Shown: positions 1 through 10,039 of the stretch, in pieces
Position numbering within the stretch: position 1 is the first letter of the stretch
Layout: the number at the start of each line of letters is the position of its first letter
Assembly: GCF_011759505.1 (NCBI RefSeq)
Contig: NZ_JAAOYO010000001.1
Location: 806,001 to 870,000 of the forward strand
Direction: 5' to 3'
DNA: 64,000 nucleotides
Source: Curtobacterium salicis
GTDB lineage: Bacteria; Actinomycetota; Actinomycetes; Actinomycetales; Microbacteriaceae
The notes under the pieces: model-generated
Database searches by the model: none
Seen by the model: the letters and a program-made list of their open reading frames with translations, nothing else
Told to the model about the DNA's origin: nothing
Translations under genes and position numbers: made by a program

Positions 1-2
1 AC

Positions 3-104
3 GTCCAGCGGGCGAAGGCCGCACTCGACGCGGCACCGCTGACGCCGTCGGCGCGCGAGCAGCTCGCGTCACTGGCCGACACGGTCAGCCGCCGCTCCGC
101 CTGA
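3..104 (+). CDS. C-terminal end of a probable polyprenyl (geranylgeranyl-type) diphosphate synthase, partial
   Basis: Only the last 33 codons are inside the window, read in frame from base 3 to the TGA at 102-104. The Ala/Leu-rich helical tail (for example ALDAAPLTPSAREQL) resembles the C-terminus of trans-isoprenyl diphosphate synthases. No catalytic DDxxD motif lies in the visible part, so the assignment rests on this tail and on context: in M. tuberculosis a polyprenyl synthase gene (idsA2, Rv2173) sits beside the homologue of the next gene (Rv2175c). A bidirectional hairpin follows the stop by 14 bp. Confidence 0.5.
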   Translation, partial: VQRAKAALDAAPLTPSAREQLASLADTVSRRSA

Positions 105-118
105 CCCATGCACCACCC

Positions 119-166
119 GACGGACGGGAGGCCCGGTACCAGCTGGTACCGGGCCTCCCGTCCGTC
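119..166. terminator. Perfect 48-bp palindrome, bidirectional terminator
   Basis: Two 24-bp arms are exact reverse complements meeting at CAG|CTG. The element lies between two convergent genes, so it can end both transcripts. There is no marked T-run, as is common in actinobacteria. Its arm contains CGGACGGGAGGC, a core shared by several hairpins in this window. Confidence 0.8.
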
Positions 167-174
167 AGATGGTC

Positions 175-233
175 GCGACCAGCGCGACCAGCGCGACCAG
201 CGCGACCAGCGCGACCAGCGCGACCAGCGCGAC
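175..233. repeat. 9-bp tandem repeat, 6.5 copies
   Basis: The unit GCGACCAGC is repeated six times without mismatch, plus a partial unit. It ends one base before the stop codon of the minus-strand gene at 235. It could be read as a Ser-Ala-Thr repeat on the plus strand, but that frame has no coding support. Confidence 0.9.
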
Positions 234-234
234 G

Positions 235-600
235 CTAGAGCAGCGACTGTGCCGCGCGCCGGACCTCGGCCTTGCGGTTCGCGCGGAGTGCGGCGATCGG
301 CGTCGTCCCCATCGCCTCGTCCTCGGTGAGCATCCACCGGACGGCCTCGTCGTCGGTCAGCCCGTTGTCCCCGAGGACGATGAGGGTGCCGCGCAGCGAG
401 GGCAGCGGTTCGGTGTCGTCGAGGAACTCGCTCGGGACGCGGAGCACACCGTCGACGCGGGCGGGCAACAGGGTGCGCTCCTCGAACAGGCGGTGGACGC
501 GGCCGGGGCTCACCCCCAACAGGTCGACCAGGTCGGGCACGGTCAACCAGCGTTCGGACAGGGCGTCGTCTCCGGGAAGGGCAGCACTCACGACACCCAT
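235..600 (-). CDS. Rv2175c-like helix-turn-helix DNA-binding protein
   Basis: A 121-residue protein. Its N-terminal half (WLTVPDLVDLLGVSPGRVHR, about residues 18-37) reads as a winged helix-turn-helix. Its C-terminal half (about 70-121) matches the Rv2175c family C-terminal domain pattern, with LTDDEAVRWML followed by a basic tail. M. tuberculosis Rv2175c is a DNA-binding substrate of the kinase PknL, and here too a PASTA kinase gene is close by (2208). I chose the ATG at 600. The frame stays open to 747, but that extension is low-complexity and unlike family N-termini. No strong Shine-Dalgarno is visible. The gene is divergent from the LysM gene, with a 246-bp shared upstream region. Confidence 0.75.
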   Translation of the reverse strand: MGVVSAALPGDDALSERWLTVPDLVDLLGVSPGRVHRLFEERTLLPARVDGVLRVPSEFLDDTEPLPSLRGTLIVLGDNGLTDDEAVRWMLTEDEAMGTTPIAALRANRKAEVRRAAQSLL

Positions 601-846
601 GGTGCCAGAGCGAGGCGTGCCTGTGCAGCACCTGCCCTGCCGTGCCCCCGGAACCCGACCGATCCGACCGGCGGGCGTCACTCCAGTCACACGCGTCACA
701 CCAGTCACGAGCACAACTTCCTGCGCTCTGGTTGACTTGGGAATCACGGCGTGTCAGCGTGTGGTCACCTGTGTGTGCCGTGAACGTGCACACACGGCCG
801 ACAGACCCACCCCGTGCCGATGCCGTACGGAGACAGGAGAACGACC

Positions 847-2085
847 GTGGACAGGGACACGACCCCCGACGAGGCAGCCCGACGCCTCCGCTCGTCGCGC
901 TTCGCGACGATGCCGATCGTCCTCGCCGGCACGATCGCGGTGACGGCCGGTCTGACCGGGCCGATCGCCCACGTCGAGCAACGCCACGACGACGAGTCCG
1001 GTCGTCGGCACGTCGACGAGGACCGGAACCTCGGCTCCCGCCCGGTGTTCGGCACCGCCGTCGCCCGAGCGCAGCAGCCGGTCGTGACCACCGTCGCCGC
1101 CACCCGTTCGGCAGCACCCACCTCGTACACCGTGCAGCAGGGCGACACCGTCTCCGGCATCGCGGCCCGCTACGGCCTGTCCGCGCAGGAGATCCTCGTC
1201 CGCAACGGCCTCGGCTGGAACACGATCATCCACCCCGGGCAGACCCTGCGCCTCGCGTCGACCCCGGTCGGCGGCGCGGTCACGACGAGCACCACGACCG
1301 CCAGCTACCACGTCAAGCAGGGCGACACCGTCTCCGGCATCGCGGCCAAGGTCGGCGTGTCGACCGCCGCGCTGCTCACCGCCAACGAGCTCTCCCAGCG
1401 CAGCGTCATCTACCCGGGGCAGTCGCTCCGCGTCCCCGCCGGACAGGCCGGCGCCACGAAGACGGCCACCACCGCCGGCCCGGCCGTCGCGAGCGCCGCC
1501 CCGACCACGAGCGCCGCCGTCGTCCGCGGCGGGACGGTCACCATCGGCAACGGCGACACCGTCCTGTCCGTCGCCACCACCCACGGCGTCTCGGTCTCGT
1601 CGCTCCTCGCGGCGAACGGCCTGACCTACACGAGCACGATCTACGCCGGCGGAACGCTCGTGCTGCCCACGAGCGGCCCGTCGCTCTCGGGCGAGCAGCG
1701 CACCAACGCCGCGACCATCGTCCGCGTCGGTCGGTCGCTCGGGGTGCCGGACCGCGGCCTCGTCATCGCGCTGGCGACGGCGATGCAGGAGTCGAACCTC
1801 CGGAACCTCGCGCACGGCGACCGTGACTCCGTCGGCCTGTTCCAGCAGCGCCCGAGCCAGGGTTGGGGCACACCCGGCCAGCTGCAGGACACCGTGTACG
1901 CCTCCGAGCTCTTCTTCGGCGGCTCGCGCAACCCGAACCCCGGTGTCACCGCCGGTCTGCTCGACATCCCGGGCTGGTCCTCGATGAGCGTGACCGAGGC
2001 CGCACAGGCCGTCCAGCGGTCCGCCTACCCGAAGGCGTACGCGCAGTGGGAGCAGTCCGCCCACGCCTGGCTCCGCTCGCTCTGA
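847..2085 (+). CDS. Secreted or anchored LysM protein with lytic-transglycosylase-like C-terminal domain
   Basis: A 412-residue protein. One N-terminal hydrophobic segment (about 21-39) acts as signal or anchor. Three LysM modules follow (about 93-137, 153-197, 230-274), the first two sharing QGDTVSGIAA, and these bind peptidoglycan. The C-terminal domain (about 290-412) has the actinobacterial signature ATAMQESNLRN plus GLFQQRPSQGWGTP. Glu315 is in the position expected for the catalytic acid of lysozyme-like lytic enzymes. Start: GTG at 847 has AGGAGA six bases upstream. An ATG at 814 in the same frame has no ribosome site. The next gene is a PASTA kinase, so cell-wall binding and cell-wall sensing are neighbours. 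Hydrolytic activity is inferred, not shown. Confidence 0.85.
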   Translation: MDRDTTPDEAARRLRSSRFATMPIVLAGTIAVTAGLTGPIAHVEQRHDDESGRRHVDEDRNLGSRPVFGTAVARAQQPVVTTVAATRSAAPTSYTVQQGDTVSGIAARYGLSAQEILVRNGLGWNTIIHPGQTLRLASTPVGGAVTTSTTTASYHVKQGDTVSGIAAKVGVSTAALLTANELSQRSVIYPGQSLRVPAGQAGATKTATTAGPAVASAAPTTSAAVVRGGTVTIGNGDTVLSVATTHGVSVSSLLAANGLTYTSTIYAGGTLVLPTSGPSLSGEQRTNAATIVRVGRSLGVPDRGLVIALATAMQESNLRNLAHGDRDSVGLFQQRPSQGWGTPGQLQDTVYASELFFGGSRNPNPGVTAGLLDIPGWSSMSVTEAAQAVQRSAYPKAYAQWEQSAHAWLRSL

Positions 2086-2194
2086 TCCCCGGCGGTCCTC
2101 CCCGGCGGCGCTGACCGGCACCACCGGCTCATCCCTCCGGTCGAGATCGTGTAACGACCGGTGCGCCGGTGCCGGTCCTCCCCGTCCGGATTCG

Positions 2195-2200
2195 TAGAAT
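2195..2200 (+). promoter_or_regulatory. -10 box (TAGAAT) giving a leaderless kinase mRNA
   Basis: TAGAAT fits the actinobacterial -10 consensus TANNNT and ends 7 nt before ATG 2208, so the transcript would start at or next to the start codon. No good -35 is visible, which is usual for this promoter class. Confidence 0.5.
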
Positions 2201-2207
2201 GCCGCAG

Positions 2208-4250
<2,043 letters not shown>

Positions 4251-4258
4251 CAGGCCGG

Positions 4259-4319
4259 CCCGCTGCATGACGGGAGGCCCGACACCGGTCCGGTGTCGGG
4301 CCTCCCGTCATGCAGCGGG
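4259..4319. terminator. Bidirectional terminator, 30-bp perfect arms
   Basis: Arms 4259-4288 and 4290-4319 are exact reverse complements around a single T. The element lies between convergent genes, 8 bp after the kinase stop and 9 bp from the DAHP synthase stop. Its arm carries ACGGGAGGCC, the shared hairpin core. Confidence 0.85.
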
Positions 4320-4328
4320 TGGTCCGCG

Positions 4329-5717
4329 CTAGCCGCGGATCACCGACGGGTGCGCCCGGAGTTCCTCGGCCACCAGGAAGGCGAGCTCGAGGGACTGCAT
4401 GTGGTTCAGCCGCGGGTCGCAGAGCGACTCGTAGCGGGTCGCCAGGGTGGCCTCGTCGATGTGCTCCGAGCCGCCGAGGCACTCGGTGACGTCGTCGCCC
4501 GTGAGTTCGACGTGCATGCCGCCGGGGTAGGTGCCGACGGCGCGGTGGACCTCGAAGAAGCCGAGGACCTCGTCCACGACGTCGTCGAAGCGGCGGGTCT
4601 TGTAGCCGTTCGGGGTCGTCAGGCCGTTGCCGTGCATCGGGTCGGTGACCCACAGCGGGGTGGCGTCCATGCCCTTGACCGCCTCGAGCAGCTTGGGCAG
4701 CTCGTCGCGGATCCGGCCGGCGCCCATGCGGGTGATGAACGTCAGACGACCGGGCTCGCGCTCGGGGTCGAGCTTCTCGATCAGGGCTTCCATGTCGGCG
4801 ACCGAGGTGCTCGGACCGAGCTTCACGCCGATCGGGTTCCGCACGCGGGACAGGAAGTCGACGTGGGCACCGTCGAGGTCACGCGTGCGCTCCCCGATCC
4901 AGATGAAGTGTCCGGACGTGTCGTACGCCTGGCCGGAGCGGGAGTCGATCCGGGTCATCGGGCGCTCGTAGTCCATGAGCAGGCCCTCGTGCGAGGCGTA
5001 GAACTCGACGTGCTTCAGCTCCTCGAAGTCGGCACCGCAGGCGGCCATGAACTGGATCGCACGGTCGATCTCGGCGGCGAGGTTCTCGTACCGGGCGTTC
5101 GCGGGGTTGGCGGCGAAGCCCTTGTTCCACGAGTGCACCTGCCGGAGGTCCGCGAAGCCGCCCTGCGTGAACGCACGGACCAGGTTCAGGGTCGAAGCGG
5201 CCGTGTGGTAACCCTGCACCAGGCGACGCGGGTCGGCCTGACGCGACTCCGGGGTGAAGTCGTAGCCGTTGACGATGTCCCCGCGGTACGCCGGCAGGGT
5301 GACGTCGCCGCGGGTCTCCCAGTCACTGGAGCGGGGCTTGGCGAACTGGCCCGCCATCCGCCCCATCTTGATGACCGGGGTCGACGCACCGTAGGTGAGG
5401 ACGACGGCCATCTGCAGGATCGTCTTGACGCGGTCGCGGATCGAGTCGGCGGTGGCACCGGCGAAGGTCTCGGCGCAGTCCCCGCCCTGCAGCAGGAACG
5501 CGCGGCCCGAGGCTGCGGCGGCCAGGCGGTCGCGGAGCTGGTCGACCTCTCCTGCGAAGACGAGCGGCGGGAGGGTCGCGATCTCGGCCGAGGCGGCTTC
5601 GGCAGCCGCCGGGTCCGGCCACGTGGGCTGCTGCTTGATCGGGAGCGTGCGCCAGTGGTCGAGGCCCGCGATCAGGTCCGGATCCTGCAGGGTGAGGGAG
5701 TCGATCGACTCGGACAA
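4329..5717 (-). CDS. aroG: Class II 3-deoxy-D-arabino-heptulosonate 7-phosphate (DAHP) synthase
   Basis: Condenses phosphoenolpyruvate with erythrose 4-phosphate, the first step of the shikimate pathway to aromatic amino acids. The 462-residue length equals that of M. tuberculosis AroG (Rv2178c). Class II signatures are present: SLPIKQQPTWPD-like N-terminus, GGDCAETF, GRMAGQFAKPRS, and WVTDPMHGNG with the metal-binding His. I chose TTG at 5717 because GAGGTG lies 5 bases upstream and the protein then has the family length. An in-frame ATG at 5747 lacks a ribosome site. The gene is third in a minus-strand run after the ROK kinase and acyltransferase (gaps 58 and 79 bp), but the functions are unrelated. 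Confidence 0.95.
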   Translation of the reverse strand: MSESIDSLTLQDPDLIAGLDHWRTLPIKQQPTWPDPAAAEAASAEIATLPPLVFAGEVDQLRDRLAAAASGRAFLLQGGDCAETFAGATADSIRDRVKTILQMAVVLTYGASTPVIKMGRMAGQFAKPRSSDWETRGDVTLPAYRGDIVNGYDFTPESRQADPRRLVQGYHTAASTLNLVRAFTQGGFADLRQVHSWNKGFAANPANARYENLAAEIDRAIQFMAACGADFEELKHVEFYASHEGLLMDYERPMTRIDSRSGQAYDTSGHFIWIGERTRDLDGAHVDFLSRVRNPIGVKLGPSTSVADMEALIEKLDPEREPGRLTFITRMGAGRIRDELPKLLEAVKGMDATPLWVTDPMHGNGLTTPNGYKTRRFDDVVDEVLGFFEVHRAVGTYPGGMHVELTGDDVTECLGGSEHIDEATLATRYESLCDPRLNHMQSLELAFLVAEELRAHPSVIRG

Positions 5718-5796
5718 GGCTGCACCTCGGTGTTCTGGTTCACGCACGGCCGCCGGTGGCCCGGCGGCGTCCCGGCGGATGCGGGACCGTCCGAGC

Positions 5797-6522
5797 CTAC
5801 CGTCCGCCCGCGGTCCGACGCTCGCGCATGACGCTCTCGCGGGCGGTGCTGGCCCGCTCCTTGACGCTCGTCGCGTAGACGTCCTCGTACTCCTGGCGGC
5901 TCAGCCCGCGGAGCTCGTGCATGATCTCGTCCGTGACGCTCCGGAGGATGAACCGGTCGGTCTCCAGGCCCTCGAATCGCGAGAAGTCGAGCGGCTTGCC
6001 GAACACGACGCCGACGCGCTTGGCCTTCGGGAACTTCTGGCCGATCTGCTGGACCTCACGCGTGCCGACCATGGCTACGGGGACCACGACGACCCGGCCC
6101 TCCAGGACCATCCGGGCGATGCCGGTACGGCCGCGGTAGAGCTTGCCGTCCGGGCTGCGCGTGCCCTCGGGGTAGATGCCGAGCTGCTCGCCCCGGGCCA
6201 GGACCTGCAGCCCGGTGCGGAGGGACGCCTCGGACGCCTTGCCGCCGGAACGGTCGATCGGCAGCTGGCCGATCGCGTTGAAGAACGTCTTGGTCGCCCA
6301 GCCCTTGAGGCCGCGCCCGGTGAAGTAGTCGCTCTTCGCCAGGAACGACATCCGGCGGTCGAGGACGGCCGGCAGGACCACAGAGTCGATGAACGACACG
6401 TGGTTCGACGCGAAGATCACCGGACCGGACGCCGGCACGTTCTCGCGCCCGATCACCCACGGCCGGAACAGGGTCAGGATGAGCGGGCCGAGCACGAAGT
6501 TCTTCAGCAGCCAGTAGAGCAT
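5797..6522 (-). CDS. 1-acyl-sn-glycerol-3-phosphate acyltransferase (PlsC family)
   Basis: A 241-residue membrane-associated enzyme that adds the second acyl chain to lysophosphatidic acid in phospholipid synthesis. Family motifs are clear: SNHVSFID (HX4D, about residues 42-49) and GIYPEGTRSPDG (about 115-126), preceded by a hydrophobic N-terminal segment. The C-terminal 30 residues are charged. I chose ATG at 6522 because family members start with MLYWLLKNFV-like sequence, whereas the longer open frame to 6621 is Pro/Arg-rich. In M. tuberculosis Rv2182c holds the equivalent position near aroG. Confidence 0.9.
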   Translation of the reverse strand: MLYWLLKNFVLGPLILTLFRPWVIGRENVPASGPVIFASNHVSFIDSVVLPAVLDRRMSFLAKSDYFTGRGLKGWATKTFFNAIGQLPIDRSGGKASEASLRTGLQVLARGEQLGIYPEGTRSPDGKLYRGRTGIARMVLEGRVVVVPVAMVGTREVQQIGQKFPKAKRVGVVFGKPLDFSRFEGLETDRFILRSVTDEIMHELRGLSRQEYEDVYATSVKERASTARESVMRERRTAGGR

Positions 6523-6580
6523 CGTCGACTCCGTCGGGTGGGAGGTGTTGCGGACCGTGCGGGGTTCGGGCCGTCGGTGT

Positions 6581-7534
6581 TCAGGCGGTCCGGGCGTGGA
6601 TGCGGGCGAGGTCGGCGGCACCGACGACGCCGGCGTCGTTGACGAGCTCGGCGATCACGAAGTCCGGCTCCGGGTGGTAGCCACGGGCCGGCAGGTTGTT
6701 GAGGTACGCCTGCTTGATCGGTTCGAGCAGCCGGTCCCCCGCGCTGGCGACCCCACCGCCGAAGACGAAGAGCTGCGGGTCGAGCACGGCCGACAGGGAC
6801 GCGCAAGCCTCGCCGAGGTGGCGGCCGAGACGACGGAGGGCCGCGAGGGCGCCCGGGTCGTCGGCCAGGATGAGTTCGCCCACGACGGCGCCGTCGAGCT
6901 GCCCGCCGTTCGCGTCGCGCGCCTCGGCCAGGGCGACCCCGATGCCGCCGGCGTCCGCGACGTCGTTCGCCATCCGCTGCAGGGCGCGACCGGAGCCGTA
7001 CTGCTCGATGCAGCCGCGGGCGCCGCAGCCGCAGGGCAGGCCGTTCGGGACGATCCGGAGGTGGCCGATCTCGCCACCGGTGCCGAAGCCGCCGCGGAAG
7101 AGCCGGTCCTCGGTCACGATGGCGCCGCCGACGCCCGTGCCGATGGTCAGCATGGTCATGTCGGAGACGAGCCGACCGGCACCGAAGCGGAACTCGGCCC
7201 ACCCCGCGGCGTTCGCGTCGTTGTCGACGGTGATGTGCAGGTCGCCGAGGCGCTCCTGGAGCTTCTGGCGGAGGGGTTCGTTGCGCCAGCGGATGTTCGG
7301 CGTGTAGTAGACGATCGACTGCGAGGCGTCGATGAAGCCCGGCGCAGCGACCCCCACCGCACCGACCTGGTGCTGGAGTCTGAGGCGCTCGACCATCGAC
7401 ACGACGTCGTCGAGCATGGCGATCGGGTCCGCAGCGTTCGTGGCGACCCGGTCCTCGGCGAGGATCTCGCCCAGTTCCGTGACGACCGCTCCCGCGATCT
7501 TGGTGCCCCCGATGTCGATTCCGATGGCATGCAC
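6581..7534 (-). CDS. ROK-family glucokinase
   Basis: A 317-residue cytosolic sugar kinase that phosphorylates glucose to glucose 6-phosphate. It has N-terminal IGIDIGGTK for phosphate binding, TVDNDANAA with the catalytic Asp, and the ROK zinc motif CGCGARGCIE preceded by GGEIGHLRI. No DNA-binding domain is present, so it is an enzyme rather than a ROK repressor. Start: GTG at 7534 (reads MHAIGIDIGG) lies 8 nt downstream of a TAGGCT -10 box at 7543-7548, suggesting a leaderless transcript. GTG at 7540 would add two residues. It is the first gene of the minus run ROK-plsC-aroG. Confidence 0.9.
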   Translation of the reverse strand: MHAIGIDIGGTKIAGAVVTELGEILAEDRVATNAADPIAMLDDVVSMVERLRLQHQVGAVGVAAPGFIDASQSIVYYTPNIRWRNEPLRQKLQERLGDLHITVDNDANAAGWAEFRFGAGRLVSDMTMLTIGTGVGGAIVTEDRLFRGGFGTGGEIGHLRIVPNGLPCGCGARGCIEQYGSGRALQRMANDVADAGGIGVALAEARDANGGQLDGAVVGELILADDPGALAALRRLGRHLGEACASLSAVLDPQLFVFGGGVASAGDRLLEPIKQAYLNNLPARGYHPEPDFVIAELVNDAGVVGAADLARIHARTA

Positions 7535-7656
7535 GAACACGGAGCCTACCGGTTCGGCGACGACTCACCGAACGTGCCGGGAGGCGTCCTATGCTGAACG
7601 GGAGCCGTCTCGAAGATGAGCGGACTCACATCGAACGGGACAACGAGGGAGTTGCC

Positions 7657-9648
7657 GTGACCGATCAGCGTGCCGACCGCACCACGTCCACCAGCACGGG
7701 CGGGTCGCCCACCGCGCACGACACCGCGCCGGCGACCGCACCCGGGCGTCATGCCGGGCCCGGACCCGACCAGGTCAGGACCTCAGCCACACCCGACACA
7801 GCCACACCCGACACAGCCACGCCCGACACCGGCCCGGTCGCGCCCGACCACGGATCCGCCGCCCGGCTGCTGTCCGACCGGGCGCGGCTCACCCCCACAC
7901 GGGCGATCCTGGCCGAACGCACCGGCGACACCTGGACCGGCATCAGCGCCGCCGACGTCCTCGCACGCGTCCGCGCGATCGCGAAGGGCTTCGTCGCCGC
8001 CGGCCTGCGGCCCGGGGCGCACGTCGCGATCCTCTCGCGCACCCGCATGGAGTGGACGCTCGTGGACTTCGCCGTGTGGACCGCCGGCCTGGTGTCCGTG
8101 CCGGTCTACGAGACGAGCTCCCCCGACCAGATCCGGCACATCCTGTCGGACTCGGAATCCGTGGCGATCGTCGTGGAGAAGGAGGAGCACGCGCGCCGTG
8201 TCGCCGCCATCGCTCCGGACCTGCCCCACCTCGCCCAGCACTGGACGATCGACGGCGGGGGCCTCGACGACCTGGGCCGCCTGGGCGAGGAGATCGCGGA
8301 CGAGGAGCTCGACGCCCGGACGGCCGCCGTCTCCGGGCGCGACGACGCCACGATCATCTACACCTCCGGCACCACCGGCCGGCCGAAGGGGTGCGTGCTC
8401 CGCCACGACAACTTCACCGCCACGGTCGAGGGGTCCACCGAGGCGATGTCCGAGATCGTCTCCGGCGACGCCTCCACGCTGCTGTTCATCCCGATGGCCC
8501 ACGTCTTCGCACGGTTCATCGCCGCGATGTCCGTCTCGGCGGGCGTCCTGGTCGGGCACGAGCCGGACACGAAGGACCTGATGCGGGCGGTCTCGACCTT
8601 CCGGCCGACCTTCCTGCTCGCTGTCCCCCGGGTGTTCGAGAAGATCTACAACTCGGCCGAACAGAAGGCCGACCTCGGCGGCAAGGGGCGGGTGTTCCGC
8701 GCTGCGGCCGCCACCGCCGTCGCGCACTCCGAGGCCGTCGCCGCCGGACGGGTGCCGTTCCCCCTCGCCCTGCGCTTCCGGCTCTTCGACCGGCTCGTGT
8801 ACCGCCGGCTCCGCGACGCGATCGGGGGTCGGGTCCGCTACGCGATCAGCGGCTCGGCACCGCTCTCTCCGCGGCTGTCGCACTTCTTCCGCTCCATCGG
8901 CGTCGACATCCTCGAGGGCTACGGGCTCACCGAGACGACGGCCCCGGCGACGGTGAACCGTGCGACCGAGCTCCGGATCGGGACGGTCGGCCGGGCACTC
9001 CCGGGTGTCGAGGTGCGGATCGCCGACGACCAGGAGATCCTCATCCGCGGCGTCGACGTCTTCGACCGCTACTGGCAGAACCCCGAGGCCACGGCGGCTG
9101 CCTTCCGCGACGGCTGGTTCCGCACCGGCGACCTCGGCCGACTGGACGACGACGGCATCCTGTCGGTCACCGGCCGGGCCAAGGAGCTCATCGTCACCGC
9201 GAGCGGCAAGAACGTGGCCCCGGCCCCGCTCGAGGACGCGATCCGTGAGCACCCGCTCGTCGGGCAGGTGGTCGTCGTCGGGGAGGGCAAGCCGTTCGTC
9301 GCCGCCATCGTCACCCTCGACCGCGAGATGCTGCCCGGTTGGTGCGAGGCACGCGGCATCGCCCCGGCACTCAGCCCGCAGCAGGCGGCCCACGACGAGC
9401 GGGTGCAGCAGGCCGTCCAGGAGGCCGTGGACACGGCGAACGCGCGGGTGTCACGCGCCGAGTCGGTGCGGTCGTTCTCGGTCGTCGACGCGGACCTCAC
9501 CGAAGCGTCCGGACACCTCACCCCGAAGCTCACGATCAAGCGTTCGGTCGTCCTGCGGGACTTCGCCGCCGACATCGAGTACATCTACTCCGGCTCCGCG
9601 GTGCAGACCACGGCGACGCCGGTGGTGCAGTCGCGTCGCCGGCACTGA
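7657..9648 (+). CDS. Long-chain fatty-acid-CoA ligase (FadD15-like)
   Basis: A 663-residue AMP-forming ligase activating fatty acids to acyl-CoA through an acyl-adenylate. It has the P-loop-like TIIYTSGTTGRPKG, EGYGLTETT, and the hinge/adenylate motif GWFRTGDLG followed by GRAKELIVTASGKN. The first 60-70 residues are a Thr/Pro/Asp-rich extension containing three 5-residue repeats, encoded by the 15-bp repeats at 7786-7830. The catalytic module starts after it. GTG 7657 is preferred because GAGGGAG lies 6 bases upstream. An ATG at 7591 would add 22 residues without a ribosome site. The gene sits near the same neighbours as fadD15 (Rv2187) in mycobacteria. Confidence 0.92.
   Translation: MTDQRADRTTSTSTGGSPTAHDTAPATAPGRHAGPGPDQVRTSATPDTATPDTATPDTGPVAPDHGSAARLLSDRARLTPTRAILAERTGDTWTGISAADVLARVRAIAKGFVAAGLRPGAHVAILSRTRMEWTLVDFAVWTAGLVSVPVYETSSPDQIRHILSDSESVAIVVEKEEHARRVAAIAPDLPHLAQHWTIDGGGLDDLGRLGEEIADEELDARTAAVSGRDDATIIYTSGTTGRPKGCVLRHDNFTATVEGSTEAMSEIVSGDASTLLFIPMAHVFARFIAAMSVSAGVLVGHEPDTKDLMRAVSTFRPTFLLAVPRVFEKIYNSAEQKADLGGKGRVFRAAAATAVAHSEAVAAGRVPFPLALRFRLFDRLVYRRLRDAIGGRVRYAISGSAPLSPRLSHFFRSIGVDILEGYGLTETTAPATVNRATELRIGTVGRALPGVEVRIADDQEILIRGVDVFDRYWQNPEATAAAFRDGWFRTGDLGRLDDDGILSVTGRAKELIVTASGKNVAPAPLEDAIREHPLVGQVVVVGEGKPFVAAIVTLDREMLPGWCEARGIAPALSPQQAAHDERVQQAVQEAVDTANARVSRAESVRSFSVVDADLTEASGHLTPKLTIKRSVVLRDFAADIEYIYSGSAVQTTATPVVQSRRRH
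7786..7830 (+). repeat. 15-bp tandem repeat within the ligase N-terminus, 3 copies
   Basis: The unit GCCACACCCGACACA occurs twice exactly and once with two changes. It stays in frame and encodes a short Thr-Pro-Asp-Thr repeat in the disordered extension before the catalytic domain. Confidence 0.85.
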
Positions 9649-9698
9649 CCGCCGAGCGGGCCGGCCGCGCTGACCGCCGAGCGGTCGGGCCGTGACGT

Positions 9699-9745
9699 AC
9701 CGGAGGCCCGCCACCCGTCCATCGGACGGGTGGCGGGCCTCCGGT
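9699..9745. terminator. Terminator hairpin, 22-bp perfect arms
   Basis: Arms 9699-9720 and 9724-9745 are exact complements around ATC. It lies 50 bp after the ligase stop and 29 bp beyond the stop of the small minus-strand ORF, so it can serve both. The arm contains CCGGAGGCCC, a variant of the shared hairpin core. Confidence 0.8.
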
Positions 9746-9774
9746 CGGTCGCCTGCGGGTACGGCCCGCGACGA

Positions 9775-9906
9775 TCAGGCCTGCGGGACCTCCGGGGAGT
9801 CGATCGGGTCGAGCACCGCGGTCGAAGCGGTACTCACCGAGACCGGCTCGGGCCGGCGGTTCGTGCGGGTGCGGTGCGAGCTGAGCTCGTCATTCTGAGG
9901 TGCCAT
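9775..9906 (-). CDS. Hypothetical 43-residue hydrophilic protein
   Basis: ATG at 9906 with GAGGAC about 8 bases upstream opens a 43-codon frame ending in TGA at 9775. The product has a basic centre (HRTRTNRRPEP) and an acidic, Pro-containing tail ending DPIDSPEVPQA. It has no signal peptide and no membrane segment. The ORF occupies an otherwise gene-free stretch and ends just before a bidirectional hairpin, which supports it being transcribed. I do not recognise the family, and it may be a chance frame. Confidence 0.4.
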   Translation of the reverse strand: MAPQNDELSSHRTRTNRRPEPVSVSTASTAVLDPIDSPEVPQA

Positions 9907-10039
9907 CGTGCTCGTCCTCGTGCGTGGGATGTCCGTCGGCGGGAGACCGACCCGGATACGGTACCGCGTGATCCGGCTGTCCTGACAATCCCACGTCCGG
10001 GTGTCACGGACGCCCTCGGCGAACGACCCGGTGCCCTCG

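Noticed and set aside
169..735. Plus-strand frame beginning with SAT repeats
   Set aside because: It is an artefact of the 9-bp repeat and runs antisense to the Rv2175c-like gene with no ribosome site or recognisable product.
2113..2177. 10-bp inverted repeat GACCGGCACC / GGTGCCGGTC between LysM and kinase genes
   Set aside because: The arms are 45 nt apart and the sequence is simple GC. A regulatory role is possible but not supported beyond chance.
5718..5747. ATG 5747 as the start of DAHP synthase
   Set aside because: It has no ribosome site, and TTG 5717 has GAGGTG 5 bases upstream and gives the family length of 462.
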